64,000 nt of DNA from Oligoflexus sp. Its GTDB lineage: Bacteria > Bdellovibrionota_B > Oligoflexia > Oligoflexales > Oligoflexaceae. Below, piece after piece: positions 33,956 through 43,099 of this stretch. A model generated the notes under the pieces. That model searched no databases and was not told the DNA's origin. It saw nothing but the letters and a program-made list of their open reading frames with translations. Location of the stretch: assembly GCA_014378195.1 (NCBI GenBank), contig JACMOC010000017.1, positions 124,001 through 188,000 of the forward strand, given 5' to 3'. Position numbers and translations under genes: made by a program. Numbering within the stretch: the first letter of the stretch is position 1; every line of letters starts with the position of its first letter.

Positions 33956-34789
33956 ATGTTCAAAAAAATCGCGTTTATCATGGCCCTGACTGCACATACT
34001 CAAGCGTTTGCCGCCCAGCCCCAAGGTCCGACTTCAAAAAATGAGCCCGCTCTCCATTCTGACAAGCAACAGGTTCAGCCTTGGCTTGGGGTAGAAGTCG
34101 ACGTCTCCATTTCCGGTGGTGTCGGCGTAAAGCGCGTAATTTCAGGCACGCCTGCGGATCGTGCCGGATTTCTTCCGGGTGACCTCATCACCGCAATCGA
34201 TAAGGAAAAGATCAAGTCTCGCGACGAATTGATGGCCGTTTTGCGCGATAAAGGGGTGGGCTCAAAGGTCGCCGTGCATCTGACACGCAAAGGCAAAAGC
34301 GAGACGAAAGAGCTGAAACTTGAGATGGTTCCGAACCTTCTGGATCTTGCCAAGGCTCAGCTTCTTAACAAACCAGCGCCCGCTTTTGAACTCACCGAAC
34401 TTGGCAGCGGCGGGAAAAGAACCATCAAAAACGCTGATATGAAAGGCAAGGTTTTTATCCTCGAATTTTGGGCAACCTGGTGTCCGGCCTGCCGCGCTGC
34501 ATCCCCCTTCATCAATGAGTGGAGCAAAGCTCATAAGGATATTCCGGTCATTGGTATCAGTGACGAAGAGGATGCTTTGGTGAGCGCTTTCGTAGCTCAT
34601 GAGAAAATCAGTTATACGCAGACGCTCGATCACGAGGGAAAGGTCCAAGGGGCGTTTGGAATGGGTTCCATTCCGGCCTTTATACTTATCGATCGATCCG
34701 GGCAGGTGAATGACCTGACTGTCGGTGTAGGAGAATATCTCGAGACCTTACTCAATAAAGCGGATGCCCTCGCCAAGCAAAAAACGTAA
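33956..34789 (+). CDS. Exported PDZ-thioredoxin (TlpA-like) fusion
   Basis: 277 residues. Signal peptide 1-19 (ends AFA). Residues about 42-125 form a PDZ domain (WLGVEVDVSISGGVGVKRVI, TPADRAGFLPGDLITAIDKEKI). About 138-272 is a thioredoxin-like TlpA/ResA domain with redox motif WATWCPACR near 175 and a cis-Pro in GSIPAFILID near 238. It should reduce or exchange disulfides of periplasmic proteins, with the PDZ domain perhaps binding their C-termini. The fusion of PDZ with TlpA is uncommon compared with stand-alone TlpA. Confidence 0.85.
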   Translation: MFKKIAFIMALTAHTQAFAAQPQGPTSKNEPALHSDKQQVQPWLGVEVDVSISGGVGVKRVISGTPADRAGFLPGDLITAIDKEKIKSRDELMAVLRDKGVGSKVAVHLTRKGKSETKELKLEMVPNLLDLAKAQLLNKPAPAFELTELGSGGKRTIKNADMKGKVFILEFWATWCPACRAASPFINEWSKAHKDIPVIGISDEEDALVSAFVAHEKISYTQTLDHEGKVQGAFGMGSIPAFILIDRSGQVNDLTVGVGEYLETLLNKADALAKQKT

Positions 34790-35052
34790 AAGCTTTTTGA
34801 AGCAAAACGAAAATAAAATCCGAGTGAGTAAAGCGCAATTTGAGTTTCGCGCTGAAAAAGCCTTTGCCACTCTTTCGCACACCTCTTTCTAATCCATTGA
34901 TTTACTTGATAAAATTGAGTGCACCAACCGCCCCGTCTCCGCTACCACGCTAATAAGGCGATTTTTCGCTGGCGGTTTGATCCATTCGCGATTACATTCC
35001 GAGATCTGTACACCAACGCGCAACTCACTCGTAAAATTCAGGTATTTAACGC

Positions 35053-37350
35053 ATGAATTGGTCTCAATTTCGCGACAGGCTCTTGCCTCTGAAGCCTTAC
35101 TGGCCTGCATTTCTTGCGGGTTTTGTATTGCTTATGGCTTCGTTTCAGCTGATTCGAATGGATCACGCGGTACGCGAGAAATTTGAAGGCAAACGTTGGC
35201 GTCTCCCGTCGCAGGTTTATGCGCGGCCTCTCGAGCTTTATCAGGATGCAGCTCTTGGCCTGCCGGATCTCGAATCCGAACTCAAAGAACTCGGTTATGT
35301 AAAAGCGTCAAAAGTCAGTTCGCCTGGCGAATATTCTATCGACGGCGAAGACGTAACGCTCTATCGGCGGCCCTTTGCTTTTTTTGAAGGCCCCGAAGAG
35401 GCGCTTCTTGTCCATGTGAAATTTAACGGCAAGACGGTTTCGTCCCTTACGGGGACCAATGGCCAGGACCTGGATCTCGCGCGACTTGATCCCCTGAAAA
35501 TTGGCGGCATTTATCCGTCTCAAAAAGAGGATCGCAAACTCGTCCAGCTAAAAGACGTACCAAAGCAATTAATCGATTCTTTGATCGCTATCGAAGACCG
35601 TGATTTCTACGATCACATGGGTGTGAGCATCAAAGGTATTTTTCGAGCCTCCCTCACTAACCTCCGGGCGGGGCGCATTGCTCAGGGCGGCAGTACACTT
35701 ACCCAGCAACTCGTCAAAAACTTCTATTTAACCTCCGAGCGTTCCCTCAAACGTAAACTGGTCGAAGTCGTGTACGCGCTCTTACTTGAGGTCCACTATT
35801 CTAAAGACGAGATTCTCGAGACCTACATCAACGAAATTTACTTAGGTCAAAGCGGCGACAACGCCATCCACGGTTTTGGTTTGGCGAGCGAATTCTATTT
35901 TGGGCGCCCTCTAAATCGCGTGACCCTCGATCAGGCGGCGCTCCTCGCGGCCCTCGTCAATGGTCCTTCTGTATACAACCCCAATCGGTACCCCGACCGT
36001 AGCAAAAAACGCCGTGATAGGGTTTTAGAACTTCTACTTGAAGCAAACAAAATCACCAAACCGCAGTTCACGGCTGCGATCAAACAACCCATTCGCGCTC
36101 AATCGAGCCAGCATTGGAAAACCAACCGTTTCCCCGCTTATCTCGATCTCGTTCGACGCAACCTACACCGGGATTATGAGCAAGAAGATTTGGCGGTTGA
36201 TGGCCTTCGTATCTTCACGGCTTTTGATCCCATCGCTCAGATCGCATCGGAGAACTCGGTTCAGGAGTTCATCAAATCGCAGGGCAGAACAGGCGCAAGT
36301 CTTCAGGTTGCCACTGTCGTAGTCTCGGAATCCGGCGAAGTGCTTGCGATCGTAGGGGACAAAGTAGCCAACTATCAGGGTTTTAATCGCGCACTCGACG
36401 CCAGACGTTCGATCGGCTCACTTGCGAAGCCGGCAGTCCTTCTGAGCGCACTCCTCGCAGGCAAGACTTTAGCGACTCAAGTCGCGGATATGCCAATCTC
36501 AGTGCCTCTCTCAAGGGGGAAAGTATGGGAACCTCAAAACTTCGATCATACGAGCCACGGCGAAGTCAGTCTTCTTCGAATGCTAACGCAGTCCCTTAAC
36601 CAGGCAACTGTTCGACTTGGAATGGAGACCGGCCTTCCCGCCGTTCGGGAATCGTTCCGACGTCTCACGGGCTTCAAGGATTTTCCCCTTGCCCCGTCCA
36701 TAATCCTGGGTGCGGTCGACATGAGTCCCTTCAATGTCGCAGGCATGTACTACACGATTTTCTCGGGCGGTTATCGCACCGATCTACGCGCCGTTCGCGG
36801 TGTGCAGGATAGCGAGGGTAAAGCCGTTCGTTCTTATCCCAGTAAGATCCACAAAGAGTTCGATGCTGATGTTATGCACCTGATGCATTACGCGATGCGT
36901 TCCGTCGTGTTTGAAGGCACGGCTCGGTCCGCTTATAATTACATGCCTATGGATATCCATGCGGCTGGCAAAACAGGAACAACCAATGACGGGCGTGACA
37001 GCTGGTTTGCCGGTTTCACCGGTGACCGTCTCACAGTTGCTTGGGTCGGCAACGACCAACATCTGCCCACAAAACTCACAGGTGCAACGGGAGGCGTGGC
37101 CGTTTGGGCCCGGATTATGGCCAAAGTCGCGCATAAGTCTCTGACCTTAAAAACACCGGAAAGCATTAGCTACCAATGGGTTGACGGCCAGACCGGAGCT
37201 TTAAGTTCGGCTGATTGCCTCGGAGTGCGTTATCTTCCTTTTACGAAACGTACGGCTCCGCAGGGTATACCTGCTCCGTGTCTAAATCAGGAGCCACCAA
37301 AGTCTCCGACGGCAGCCGGTTCGACGACTTCCGCTTTTGATTGGTTTTGA
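35053..37350 (+). CDS. mrcB: Bifunctional penicillin-binding protein 1b
   Basis: 765 residues, inner-membrane anchored by one helix near 16-35. A UB2H-like region (about 45-140, LPSQVYARPLELY) marks the PBP1b type. The glycosyltransferase domain (about 165-345) has the catalytic Glu in IEDRDFYDH and QGGSTLTQQLVKN. The transpeptidase domain (about 400-720) has the SxxK motif in SIGSLAKP, SLN in LTQSLNQ and KTGTT. It polymerises and cross-links peptidoglycan in the periplasm. The 263 bases upstream hold no gene and no hairpin I trust. A TPR lipoprotein gene follows 23 bases after the stop. Confidence 0.94.
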   Translation: MNWSQFRDRLLPLKPYWPAFLAGFVLLMASFQLIRMDHAVREKFEGKRWRLPSQVYARPLELYQDAALGLPDLESELKELGYVKASKVSSPGEYSIDGEDVTLYRRPFAFFEGPEEALLVHVKFNGKTVSSLTGTNGQDLDLARLDPLKIGGIYPSQKEDRKLVQLKDVPKQLIDSLIAIEDRDFYDHMGVSIKGIFRASLTNLRAGRIAQGGSTLTQQLVKNFYLTSERSLKRKLVEVVYALLLEVHYSKDEILETYINEIYLGQSGDNAIHGFGLASEFYFGRPLNRVTLDQAALLAALVNGPSVYNPNRYPDRSKKRRDRVLELLLEANKITKPQFTAAIKQPIRAQSSQHWKTNRFPAYLDLVRRNLHRDYEQEDLAVDGLRIFTAFDPIAQIASENSVQEFIKSQGRTGASLQVATVVVSESGEVLAIVGDKVANYQGFNRALDARRSIGSLAKPAVLLSALLAGKTLATQVADMPISVPLSRGKVWEPQNFDHTSHGEVSLLRMLTQSLNQATVRLGMETGLPAVRESFRRLTGFKDFPLAPSIILGAVDMSPFNVAGMYYTIFSGGYRTDLRAVRGVQDSEGKAVRSYPSKIHKEFDADVMHLMHYAMRSVVFEGTARSAYNYMPMDIHAAGKTGTTNDGRDSWFAGFTGDRLTVAWVGNDQHLPTKLTGATGGVAVWARIMAKVAHKSLTLKTPESISYQWVDGQTGALSSADCLGVRYLPFTKRTAPQGIPAPCLNQEPPKSPTAAGSTTSAFDWF

Positions 37351-37373
37351 GCCTAATGCAGGGGATATTCGAT

Positions 37374-38060
37374 TTGAAATTGCAAATTTTAAAAGCCAGA
37401 GCAGGCGATCTCTTGTCCCTTTCAGCGGTGGTTTTCGTCACCTCTGCCGTACTCATGTTCGCAACAGGATGTGCACACCAGGGCGACGACGACTACCCAG
37501 TTCGTCACGGCAGTGCCATGAAGCAACCCGAGCTTGTGAGTCCTCCCGTGCCGCCCCCGGCTTCACCAGCGCCTATCGTTAACCCTCCACTCGTTACGAT
37601 GCCGCCTCCGCCTGCGCCTGCGCCCGCCACTGCGGCTGCAAGAGCTCCGGGACCGGTTCAGCCTAAAATGCCGCTTCCGTCTCAGACGGCCACATTTGGT
37701 CCCGTTTCCGGAAGCGCTCTTCAGTTGTCGGAGCCTCTTTCCGCACCTGTGCGTCGCCTTATTAATGCGGCCGAGGATTCACTCAAAAAAGGCAAAATTT
37801 TGGAAGCCCGCGCCCAAGCCGACCGCGCCTACCGCATGGACCTGCGGGATCCCCGGACTAGCTTTTTGATGGCGCGCGTTTCTGAGCGCGAAAAGTCCTA
37901 TGACGATGCAGAACAATGGGCAAGGCGCTCCCTTGAGACGCTTGGTGATGCGGGTAACAAACGGATCGTATGGAATTTTATTGCCTCGGTTCGTTCCAAA
38001 AACGGCAATAAAAAAGGCGCACAGGAAGCTATGCGCCAGGTTCATGAACTGAAACGTTAA
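37374..38060 (+). CDS. TPR lipoprotein downstream of PBP1b
   Basis: About 228 residues from a TTG at 37374 with AGGGG nine bases upstream; an ATG at 37356 is the alternative. The lipoprotein signal ends in ATGC (Cys near 33). A proline-rich linker (about 50-100, runs of PPP and AP) could cross the periplasm. The C-terminal 100 residues hold two TPR-like units (AAEDSLKKGKILEARAQADRAYRMDLRDP, VSEREKSYDDAEQWARRSLE). Its place directly behind mrcB suggests a role as outer-membrane activator similar in concept to LpoB or to YbgF/CpoB; that is inference. Confidence 0.72.
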   Translation: MKLQILKARAGDLLSLSAVVFVTSAVLMFATGCAHQGDDDYPVRHGSAMKQPELVSPPVPPPASPAPIVNPPLVTMPPPPAPAPATAAARAPGPVQPKMPLPSQTATFGPVSGSALQLSEPLSAPVRRLINAAEDSLKKGKILEARAQADRAYRMDLRDPRTSFLMARVSEREKSYDDAEQWARRSLETLGDAGNKRIVWNFIASVRSKNGNKKGAQEAMRQVHELKR

Positions 38061-38095
38061 ACGTCGGCTGTTTCGCTGCTATCAAAAATTCCGCT

Positions 38096-38695
38096 TTAAA
38101 AAATCAATCCCACACCAAATCGCAAACTGTCGACACCTGAGAAGGTGTCGGCCTGCAGCTGTGTTGTTTTCGTTTCGGCCGTTGCGCCTGTTGCGGTTGT
38201 CGTCGTTTTTACGGAGCTCATCAAGGAACTGTTGAAAAACTCAGCTTCGACGTCCATAAAAATGCTTTTGCTGAAATCGAATCGAAACCCACCATTGCCG
38301 GCGTAATAGAGTCCACTTGCTTTGGTTTTCGTCGTTCTATCGGCCGAACTTTCGTTTCTGTAACCAGCCGACCAGGCTAAAAACGTGTGAACAAATTCGC
38401 CGAGGTTGTGGAAAAAATATTTTTGGCCTAGTCCAATGCGCAGACCTGAGGCTCCGTCCGGAGCGCCATCGCCCGAATAACTCGTGGAGCTCACCCCAGC
38501 ATCAAAGAACCAAAAATGTTTGTCTTTGGCGGGCGCAAATCCATATCGTCCACCGAGCTGAAGCGTACGCTGTTTGAAGCCTGGCGTATCGTCTTGGGTC
38601 CGATAGAATCCGCTGAGCAGACTCATTTCGTCGGCGTGGACGGAGGTGGCCAAGAGTGCTGCAAAAAAAACAGCTAAGATCGATGATCCGCGCAT
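38096..38695 (-). CDS. Outer-membrane beta-barrel-like protein
   Basis: 199 residues from the ATG at 38695, with AGAGA upstream. Signal peptide about 1-22 (ends VHA). The rest alternates polar and aromatic strands with Gly/Ser/Thr turns and ends in a Phe (FGVGLIF), the usual C-terminal signal for BAM-assembled barrels; about eight strands fit. A Thr-rich loop (TTTTATGATAETKTTQ) would be on the cell surface. Its 3' end faces the TPR lipoprotein gene, 35 bases apart. Confidence 0.72.
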   Translation of the reverse strand: MRGSSILAVFFAALLATSVHADEMSLLSGFYRTQDDTPGFKQRTLQLGGRYGFAPAKDKHFWFFDAGVSSTSYSGDGAPDGASGLRIGLGQKYFFHNLGEFVHTFLAWSAGYRNESSADRTTKTKASGLYYAGNGGFRFDFSKSIFMDVEAEFFNSSLMSSVKTTTTATGATAETKTTQLQADTFSGVDSLRFGVGLIF

Positions 38696-38772
38696 AATCT
38701 CTGCCTTTTGTTGGGGTGGCATGAACGTTTGAAATTGTCTTTCAAGATTATGACACGGGCTGCTCGGGCCGC

Positions 38773-41358
38773 CTACACGTTTTTAAAAACAAAACCGCTC
38801 GGTAAAGTATCGGCGAGCATCTGGGATTGCACTTCATTATCAGGGACAACCACCTCTGAGAGCGCTTTGCGCCACTCCGGTTGTTCAACTTTACTGAGAA
38901 ACTGGACCCGATAGTGCGGATCAATATCGTACTGTTTATCGCCGCGCATACGACCGGCCCACGCATAAAAGAGATTAGGCCTGACTTTTGGAGGCAAGGT
39001 AATGCCTTCCAGCTCGTCGGCCCATTCCTCCACAGTCGAGGGGGTCAGAACCGAGCGGGAATCGCCGTAGACGAGGTAGCGGCTAGCGAGGCGCGCAAGC
39101 CCCCAAAGGCGCGTGTCAGCGTTGGATTTAACGCCTTCTTTGAGTTGCAGGAGAAACAGACGGCCCAGCTGCTCTTTTGTGCTCCGTTCGACACGTTCGA
39201 GGGACGCAAGCAATCGGATCAGTTCAGGCGAAGCGTCTTTGTCTTTGCGCAGGACCGGCATATAGCGATCAAAAATCTTTTGTTGAAAGCTCTGATTCAA
39301 TCCTCCGGCTAAACGTCGCCAGAGAATCCACCAGTGCGTTACAAGGCGGTTCGAAGTATCGACACGACGAAAGCTCTCATCGTAAATGCGGAGGAGCGAG
39401 CTTATACGTTCGTCGTCCCCTTGATAACCGAAACCAGGCCGCAGACATAGACCTGCTAAATAAAACCATATGGTCTCGTGTTCGGGCGTGACAGCACGCT
39501 GAAACATTACGCTTTCAAGGGCTGGCCAAAGGCCTCTTAAGATATCCGCAGACCACTTATCCCTGGGTGTTTTTAAGAGTTCTTCCAGAGCTGTCGGGAG
39601 AGTGTCGATACGAAATGTGCTCTGGCGCGCAAAAAACTGCTTGATGAGTTTTCTTGCGTCGTCAAGTTGGGGGATATCGGGATTTAAAGTTTTGCCGAGT
39701 TCAAGAGCATTCGAACGGCTTCCTTCGATCGCAAAATCTAGCGTCCACTGTGCGTCACCCTCGAGCGCATGACAGCTCACTTCGAGAACTCCGGTCTCTC
39801 GCACCGAGGCCTCGAGGCGCACAGGAATCAATTCTTTTTTTTGTGACGCTGGGAGACGAAGAACGAGTGGCGGTAGGGCATGACTCGCTTCATCGGCTGA
39901 ATGAGCGGCAATTTGAAAACGCACGTCACGTCCTAAGCGGAGGTAAAGACCGGGGATTTTAACCTCATAGGCCGTCATGCGCGGATGGCCTTTGGGGATC
40001 AAGGTCACACTTCGTGCTCCATTTTTGTCTTCGACTTCGATAGAGAGCTGACGAGGATAAGGCGAATTTACAAGAGAGCGGGCACGGGCGCGACGCTCGC
40101 CAAATCGAGCTGCGCCGTAGGCTATGGCGAGATCAGGATCTTTAATTGTGAGCGGCGAGAGGGGCCTGCTTTGCCAGGATGCCACCGTTTCAACAAGTCT
40201 TTCCCTGAGGATTTTGGGTAAAAGAGTGCCTCCGACGCAGAGTATATGATCGACGGCAATACCCTCTAAAAACTCGGCAAGGTGACGAGTGATAGCTGTG
40301 TCCTTCGCGTACGGTAGCCCCCAGCTTTGCAGTCCGGCCGCGCGTTCTGGACGATCCGTTTTGTGGGCCTTAGGGAAAAAATCATGAAGGACCCAGGTGC
40401 GAATCTGCGCTGCGTTGACCGTCGCGCTCAGGTAAGTTCCGAAAAGCTGTGTGGGATCGAGGGGCAGACTCAAGTGAAATTCTTCGTCGTCCGCACTGTT
40501 TAATGCGTCCTCTTTAAGCCGACGTGTCTGGGCAAGGAGAAGGTTCCAGGCGGCACGCGGCAGTTCTTCCGGGCTTAATAAAGCGCTTAAACGGAACGTC
40601 AACGCGAGGTCGATATTGTCGCCGCCGAGGAGAAGGTGCTCGCTGACCTTCATCCGTTCCGTGCCTTCGTCGCTCCGTTCAAGCAGGGTAAAATCCGATG
40701 TTCCACCGCCAACGTCGGCGACAAGTATACGGCCACGGATCGCGTCGTGCTGAGCTTCCCAATCGTAATAGGCGGCGAGAGGTTCTTCCAAAAGCTCAAT
40801 GCGAGCTGAGTACCCGGCAAGTTTCGCCGCTTCGAGAGTGAGTCGCTGAGCGAGTTCATCAAACGATGCGGGTACAGTGATGATAACAATCTGCTCGCTG
40901 AGTGGCGAGCTTGGAAAGTTCACGTCCCAAGTCTGTTTGATATGACTTAAGATTGCACTCTCGGCTTCAAGCGGGGAGAGTTTGTCGCCCGTCGATCCCC
41001 ACGGCAGGATTTTTGCGAGGCGATGGTCCGCACCTCCTGACGAGAGCCATGATTTTGCCGAGTGAATTACCTGCAAAGGATCAGTAAGGGCTTTTTCACG
41101 GGCCCAGCGGCCGATCACGAAGGGTGTGAGGTGCTGCGCGAATGCGGGGTGTGGCCTCAGACCCTTTTTCAGTATATTTTTAGGCAGCATCCACAGGAAG
41201 GAGGGGAGCCTCACGGCTTCGATAGTCTGATCGTCGTTTTCCCATTGCGCTAACGGGAGCAGTTTCGGAGCGGTCGTCTGCTCATCGTTCAGATCGATAT
41301 AGGCTAAGCTACTGTTGGTTGTTCCCAGATCGATTCCAATGACAAAACGTTCGCTCAT
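38773..41358 (-). CDS. Hsp70-family protein with long helical C-terminus (DUF3731 type)
   Basis: 861 residues. The first 440 residues are an Hsp70-type ATPase: GIDLGTTNSSLAYI (phosphate 1), EEPLAAYYDWEAQH, VADVGGGTSDFTLL (phosphate 2), LLLGGDNIDLALT and a late VGGTLLP adenosine motif. A shortened beta-domain follows (about 445-550), then a 300-residue helical region in place of the normal lid, which matches the tail seen as DUF3731. There is no EEVD or J-domain-binding hallmark I can confirm. It is the last gene of a DUF2760-Hsp70-Hsp70 operon, seven bases after its partner. Substrate and J-protein partner are unknown. Confidence 0.85.
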   Translation of the reverse strand: MSERFVIGIDLGTTNSSLAYIDLNDEQTTAPKLLPLAQWENDDQTIEAVRLPSFLWMLPKNILKKGLRPHPAFAQHLTPFVIGRWAREKALTDPLQVIHSAKSWLSSGGADHRLAKILPWGSTGDKLSPLEAESAILSHIKQTWDVNFPSSPLSEQIVIITVPASFDELAQRLTLEAAKLAGYSARIELLEEPLAAYYDWEAQHDAIRGRILVADVGGGTSDFTLLERSDEGTERMKVSEHLLLGGDNIDLALTFRLSALLSPEELPRAAWNLLLAQTRRLKEDALNSADDEEFHLSLPLDPTQLFGTYLSATVNAAQIRTWVLHDFFPKAHKTDRPERAAGLQSWGLPYAKDTAITRHLAEFLEGIAVDHILCVGGTLLPKILRERLVETVASWQSRPLSPLTIKDPDLAIAYGAARFGERRARARSLVNSPYPRQLSIEVEDKNGARSVTLIPKGHPRMTAYEVKIPGLYLRLGRDVRFQIAAHSADEASHALPPLVLRLPASQKKELIPVRLEASVRETGVLEVSCHALEGDAQWTLDFAIEGSRSNALELGKTLNPDIPQLDDARKLIKQFFARQSTFRIDTLPTALEELLKTPRDKWSADILRGLWPALESVMFQRAVTPEHETIWFYLAGLCLRPGFGYQGDDERISSLLRIYDESFRRVDTSNRLVTHWWILWRRLAGGLNQSFQQKIFDRYMPVLRKDKDASPELIRLLASLERVERSTKEQLGRLFLLQLKEGVKSNADTRLWGLARLASRYLVYGDSRSVLTPSTVEEWADELEGITLPPKVRPNLFYAWAGRMRGDKQYDIDPHYRVQFLSKVEQPEWRKALSEVVVPDNEVQSQMLADTLPSGFVFKNV

Positions 41359-41365
41359 CTGAGTC

Positions 41366-43099
41366 TCACTTTTTTATGTCTGAGTCTTCGCGTAACTGGA
41401 AATTGAGATCCCAATGGCGCGGCCCTGATGATTCCCGCATAGCGATGCGAAGCTTGCCGGTTTCATCATAGTCGGTTTGGAGAAAGACCGGTATAGGTCC
41501 TTGCCCATTGTCATCAATCTGACACGCAAGACTCGATACGGCTTCCAGGTCTTTTTCCGCATCGCTTATGAGAGTCCCGAGGTCCGCGCGGGCTTCGGAG
41601 GCGAACAGCTGAAAACTCACGTGCTCGCCGCCCCAAAGGGCAAACTCCTGTTGACTCAATTCGAAAGCCGAGCCTTCTTCGGCCCCTTGAGGCAAAACAC
41701 AAAGGCCTTGGACCTTGGGTTTGATACCGGGAATCGCGAGCTGATTGGATTCTAGGCCTATATAGTAGGAGCGCGACGCAGCGGTTCGGACGCGAAGCTT
41801 TTGACCGGAAACTTTGAGGGCCGCATAGTGGGCGGCACCAAGCGTCACAGCGTGATCAAGATCAGGATTCTTGAGAACCGTGAGATTCGATTCATTCCAT
41901 TCTTTCACACATTCAATAACGCGTTTCTGTAGAATTGGCGCTTTGAATACCCCTCCATTGAAAAGTATGTGCGAAGGTTTGAAAATCTTTCCCTCGCCTT
42001 GAGTGTTGACAGAGGCCTGACGTAAAAAGCAGGCTAGGTGCTTGGTGATTGCAGGATCGTGTTCGTACGGAAGTCCTATGGTCTGAAGGCCTGAGCTGCG
42101 ACGGGGCGAGGCCAAGGCGTCAACATGTGGGAAAAAGCCGTTGACGATAAGTTCGGCTATGTCTTCGCGTGAGACATCAAGGCGTAGAGTCTGCGCAAAG
42201 AGGGAACTTCCGCGTCCCGTAATGCTAATGGGATAAGTTGGTTCGTCACCCGGAGAGAGCAAAAACTCTTTGGCTTTGCGCACCTGCTGCTGAAGACTGA
42301 TAAACTGCCAGTGATCAAGTTCGCCTTGTTTCGCCTGCAGACTGTGGGCAAGCGCCAGATCCATGTTGTCACCGCCTAGGAGCAGGTGTCGTCCCACTGC
42401 AATGCGGTCGAGTCGTAATTCACCGGAATCCGGCTCTTCGCTCACAACGATAAGACTAAAATCGGAGGTGCCGCCACCGACATCGCAGACAAGTACGCTA
42501 TCACCGGTCTTAAGTTGTTTGTTCCAGTCGGGATTGTGAGCCAGCCACGCGTAAAAAGCCGCAAGCGGCTCTTCGATGAGCAAGGGCTCTTTAATACCGG
42601 CCGCAATCGCTGCTTCTTCCGTCAGTTGCCGAGCCATGGGATCAAAGGATGCGGGAACCGTGATGGCGACCTTAGTAATATGCTCTGGCCCTGCTCCGGT
42701 TTGATATTCGAAAGCTTTCATCAGGTGCGAGAGAAATAGAGTGGAAACTTCCTTCGCTGTCAATCCTTGCCACTCAGCACGTGGCGGCAACCTAAGATCG
42801 CCTTTGTAGCAAAGCCATGACTTTGCGGAAAGAATAGCGCGTTCCGGGTTGGTTAGGGCGAGGTCTCGAGCCCAGCGCCCGAGTAGAGGCGGATTCTGGT
42901 CCCAAGGCAGGCTTAGATTCTGGTATTCCTGGTTATGAAAATAAGCGGAAGGGAAAAGCGCATCTGTGACCGTTTCGTGGGCGCCCGAAAGCTGAGGTAT
43001 CGCCACGAGTGATGTCTGCTCGCCGTTCGATACGGCCAGACTCGAATGCGAAGTCCCTAAATCGATGCCTATAATGTTGGTCGTAATGTTCGTCGTCAT
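41366..43099 (-). CDS. Hsp70-family protein (HscC-like)
   Basis: 577 residues. ATPase motifs: GIDLGTSHSSLAV near 10, AITVPASFDPMARQLTEEAA (connect 1) near 150, IEEPLAAFYAW, VCDVGGGTSDFSLI near 205, HLLLGGDNMDLALAH and HILFNGGVFKAP near 385. The region after 440 is a short beta-rich domain; the helical lid of DnaK is missing. The start codon overlaps the DUF2760 stop (TAATG), so translation is coupled. It is close in sequence to its neighbour at 38773, which suggests an old duplication and possibly a heteromeric chaperone. Confidence 0.86.
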   Translation of the reverse strand: MTTNITTNIIGIDLGTSHSSLAVSNGEQTSLVAIPQLSGAHETVTDALFPSAYFHNQEYQNLSLPWDQNPPLLGRWARDLALTNPERAILSAKSWLCYKGDLRLPPRAEWQGLTAKEVSTLFLSHLMKAFEYQTGAGPEHITKVAITVPASFDPMARQLTEEAAIAAGIKEPLLIEEPLAAFYAWLAHNPDWNKQLKTGDSVLVCDVGGGTSDFSLIVVSEEPDSGELRLDRIAVGRHLLLGGDNMDLALAHSLQAKQGELDHWQFISLQQQVRKAKEFLLSPGDEPTYPISITGRGSSLFAQTLRLDVSREDIAELIVNGFFPHVDALASPRRSSGLQTIGLPYEHDPAITKHLACFLRQASVNTQGEGKIFKPSHILFNGGVFKAPILQKRVIECVKEWNESNLTVLKNPDLDHAVTLGAAHYAALKVSGQKLRVRTAASRSYYIGLESNQLAIPGIKPKVQGLCVLPQGAEEGSAFELSQQEFALWGGEHVSFQLFASEARADLGTLISDAEKDLEAVSSLACQIDDNGQGPIPVFLQTDYDETGKLRIAMRESSGPRHWDLNFQLREDSDIKK

